Shown here piece by piece: positions 62,588 to 64,000 of a stretch of 64,000 bases of DNA (position 1 is its first letter; every line of letters begins with the position of its first letter). The stretch covers positions 1 to 64,000 of the forward strand of contig CAZZHO010000003.1 in the NCBI GenBank assembly GCA_964653795.1, in the 5' to 3' direction. The translations under genes and the position numbers were made by a program. The stretch is from JAWPMT01 sp964653795 (GTDB lineage Bacteria > Bacteroidota > Bacteroidia > Cytophagales > Cyclobacteriaceae). The notes below the pieces were generated by a model. It was given only the letters and a program-made list of their open reading frames with translations, ran no database searches and was not told where the DNA came from.

Positions 62588-62598
62588 GCCGGATCACA
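62588..62598 (+). repeat. Second GCCGGATCACA copy
   Basis: An 11-bp exact repeat of the tRNA end at 62437-62447, again followed by a T-rich stretch and AGCCCC, and preceded by a GCCTGC/GCAGGG hairpin. It may be a scar of another insertion or a tandem tRNA remnant. Confidence 0.5.
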
Positions 62599-62607
62599 AT
62601 CTTTTTT

Positions 62608-62631
62608 AGCCCCACTTTCGGGGCTTTTTTT
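62608..62631 (+). terminator. Second terminator
   Basis: A 6-bp stem AGCCCC/GGGGCT with loop ACTTTC and seven T. The region 62632-62958 holds no gene and should contain the NHL gene promoter. Confidence 0.7.
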
Positions 62632-62958
62632 ATGCCCAATTCCCTGAGGTTTTTGATTGATGCCGTGAAGATAGGAACTGCTGGCCCAGTCCCTTCTACC
62701 TTTTACATTTTTTAACAACATTCCACCAAGGTCCTACTGCAATTTGTCCGGTTCATGAAGCCTAATTCTTATTGAGCAGTCGAAAGATAGAGTATGCTTC
62801 GTGCCATTTGGCCAAATCATTCCCGGCAGCTGTACTGTATTTGGCTGCAAAGCACTGTTTGTTCCTTCACATGAACATGTGGTTTTGGCTGCAAAGGCCA
62901 TTTGAGCTGAATCGCTGCGATTCCACCTACCGTTTAACAGGCAACTCAAATTAACCTT

Positions 62959-64000
62959 ATGAAAAGCTCTACTATTTTTCTAGCTGGCTTGTTATTGCTA
63001 GCACTTACCCATTTTTCTAATGCTCAAACCCCTTTTATTGGTGTCAAGGTTACTTCCGTTACCGATACACTGCGCGGATCAGTAGGAGAGGTGGAAAGGG
63101 ATGTGGTCGGAAATCTCTTTGTAGCCGATTTTGCTGAACGGGTATGGAAGATCAGCCCTTCCGGTGAACTGAGTGTTTTTGCCAATACCATGTATGGTTC
63201 CTCTGGCAATACCCTCGATTCCAGGGGGCATTTGTACCAGTCGCAGTTTTACGGCAATTCCATTGTGCAGATCAATCGCTACAATGGTGAGATCACGGAA
63301 GTCGCCCATGACGGGTTGGCCGGCCCTGTAGGCATTACTTTTAAAGGCAAGGACCTCTATGTCTGTAACTGTAACAACAACACCATCGGCCGGGTGCGGG
63401 AAGGGGAAACCAAAGCAGAGGTATTTGCTCAAAGTAGCCTGCTCAACTGTCCGAATGGCATTATCTCGGGTAGGGATGGAAATATCTATGTGGTCAACTT
63501 TAACGACCCAAATGTGGTACGAATCGATACGGCAGGCAATGCCTCAGTCTTTGTGAAATTACCAGCCCAAACGGGTGGTCACATTGCGGAATACAGAGGC
63601 AATTATTACATCACCAGCTTCTCTAGCCATAAGATTTTTAAAGTGTCTTTTGATGGTAAGATCACGGCATTTGCCGGTACAGGTACCCCTGGCATTAAGA
63701 ATGGTGAGGGAAGTCAGGCGCAGTTCAGTTTTCCCAATGGCATTGCTGTTGGCACGGGAGGACTGTATGTTAACGACTTGCTAGGCAGGGGAACTCCTAA
63801 CCCGCGGACAGTGGTAAGGAAGGTGGCTTTTCCTGATTTCAGCGCCATGCTCACGCAATCATTACAAAGTGGTGGGTTGCCGGCTGTTGAGAAGGTTTAT
63901 AGGGAATACAAAGCACACCCCCTGTTCAAAAACGATAATACAGAAGCCGAAATGAACTTCTATGCTTATGGCGCAATGAACCGGGGCCAGGTGGATGTGG
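62959..64000 (+). CDS. NHL-repeat secreted protein (3' truncated by window)
   Basis: 347 codons visible, ATG at 62959, continuing past the window. The signal peptide (IFLAGLLLLALTHFSNAQ) is followed by NHL/beta-propeller repeats with the recurrent pattern G..xVAD, V..I...G, GITFKGKDLYVCN, NGIISGRDGNIYVVNF and NGIAVGTGGLYVND. Such proteins are periplasmic or exported binding scaffolds. It is outside the mobile element and is presumed chromosomal. Confidence 0.8.
   Translation, partial: MKSSTIFLAGLLLLALTHFSNAQTPFIGVKVTSVTDTLRGSVGEVERDVVGNLFVADFAERVWKISPSGELSVFANTMYGSSGNTLDSRGHLYQSQFYGNSIVQINRYNGEITEVAHDGLAGPVGITFKGKDLYVCNCNNNTIGRVREGETKAEVFAQSSLLNCPNGIISGRDGNIYVVNFNDPNVVRIDTAGNASVFVKLPAQTGGHIAEYRGNYYITSFSSHKIFKVSFDGKITAFAGTGTPGIKNGEGSQAQFSFPNGIAVGTGGLYVNDLLGRGTPNPRTVVRKVAFPDFSAMLTQSLQSGGLPAVEKVYREYKAHPLFKNDNTEAEMNFYAYGAMNRGQVDV

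Overview
The window is from a Bacteroidota chromosome, probably Cytophagales-like. The evidence is weak Shine-Dalgarno use, Bacteroidota-type lipoproteins, an RHS-core plus zincin secreted protein, strawberry-notch/polyvalent-protein mobile genes and an NHL-repeat neighbour. Almost all of it (about 1.2-62.4 kb, with the mercury genes at 1-1.1 kb probably also inside) looks like one large integrative element. Its right end is a tyrosine integrase (60465-62195) next to a truncated 3' half of tRNA-Lys(TTT) at 62399-62445. The left end is outside the window. Beyond the tRNA piece lie two terminators and a chromosomal NHL-repeat gene that runs off the right edge.

Layout. 1-1.1 kb: a mercury/heavy-metal module (MerTP tail, GDCCVxC protein, membrane protein). 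1.2-19.3 kb: an almost uninterrupted minus-strand unit transcribed from about 19.3 kb. It encodes a 1672-aa polyvalent protein with a DNA methyltransferase domain, a strawberry-notch helicase-like ATPase, a MoxR-like AAA ATPase with a partner, several small unknown proteins, a DnaA-domain-IV-like protein, a HerA/FtsK-like ATPase and a PAPS-reductase-like PP-loop enzyme. 19.3-19.7 kb: a non-coding stretch with a terminator-like hairpin and an array of CCTTAAAGG-type repeats, possibly an origin or control region. No recognisable conjugation genes (VirB4, TraG, relaxase) are in the window.

19.7-38.4 kb is a defence-like island: an OLD-type TOPRIM protein, a complete Pycsar pair (cyclase plus PycTM effector), a C5 cytosine methyltransferase with a second long frame read through it, XF1762- and DUF3085-like proteins, a six-gene membrane-plus-nuclease operon (25.3-31.3 kb), and a second cluster with a CoiA/DUF6035-like nuclease, an HEPN-like zinc protein, a 46-aa membrane peptide, a zinc metallopeptidase and membrane proteins (31.5-38.4 kb).

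38.9-48.3 kb (mostly plus strand) encodes secreted proteins: two tandem transglutaminase-like paralogues, an RHS-core/zincin protein, small lipoproteins, a TPR membrane protein, and an HExxH lipoprotein with a partner. An XRE regulator and a hairpin-rich intergenic region sit inside this block. 48.4-54.0 kb is a peptide-export locus: HlyD adaptor, C39-peptidase ABC transporter, secreted retropepsin-PDZ protease, and two very small double-glycine precursors that both carry a DTDGDG calcium-loop motif. I regard this as the best candidate for an undescribed system. 54-60.4 kb holds element housekeeping genes (a glycosyltransferase, a C2H2-finger membrane protein, a winged-helix replication-type protein, excisionase-like and XRE-type regulators) next to the integrase.

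All family assignments are by reading motifs; no searches were run.
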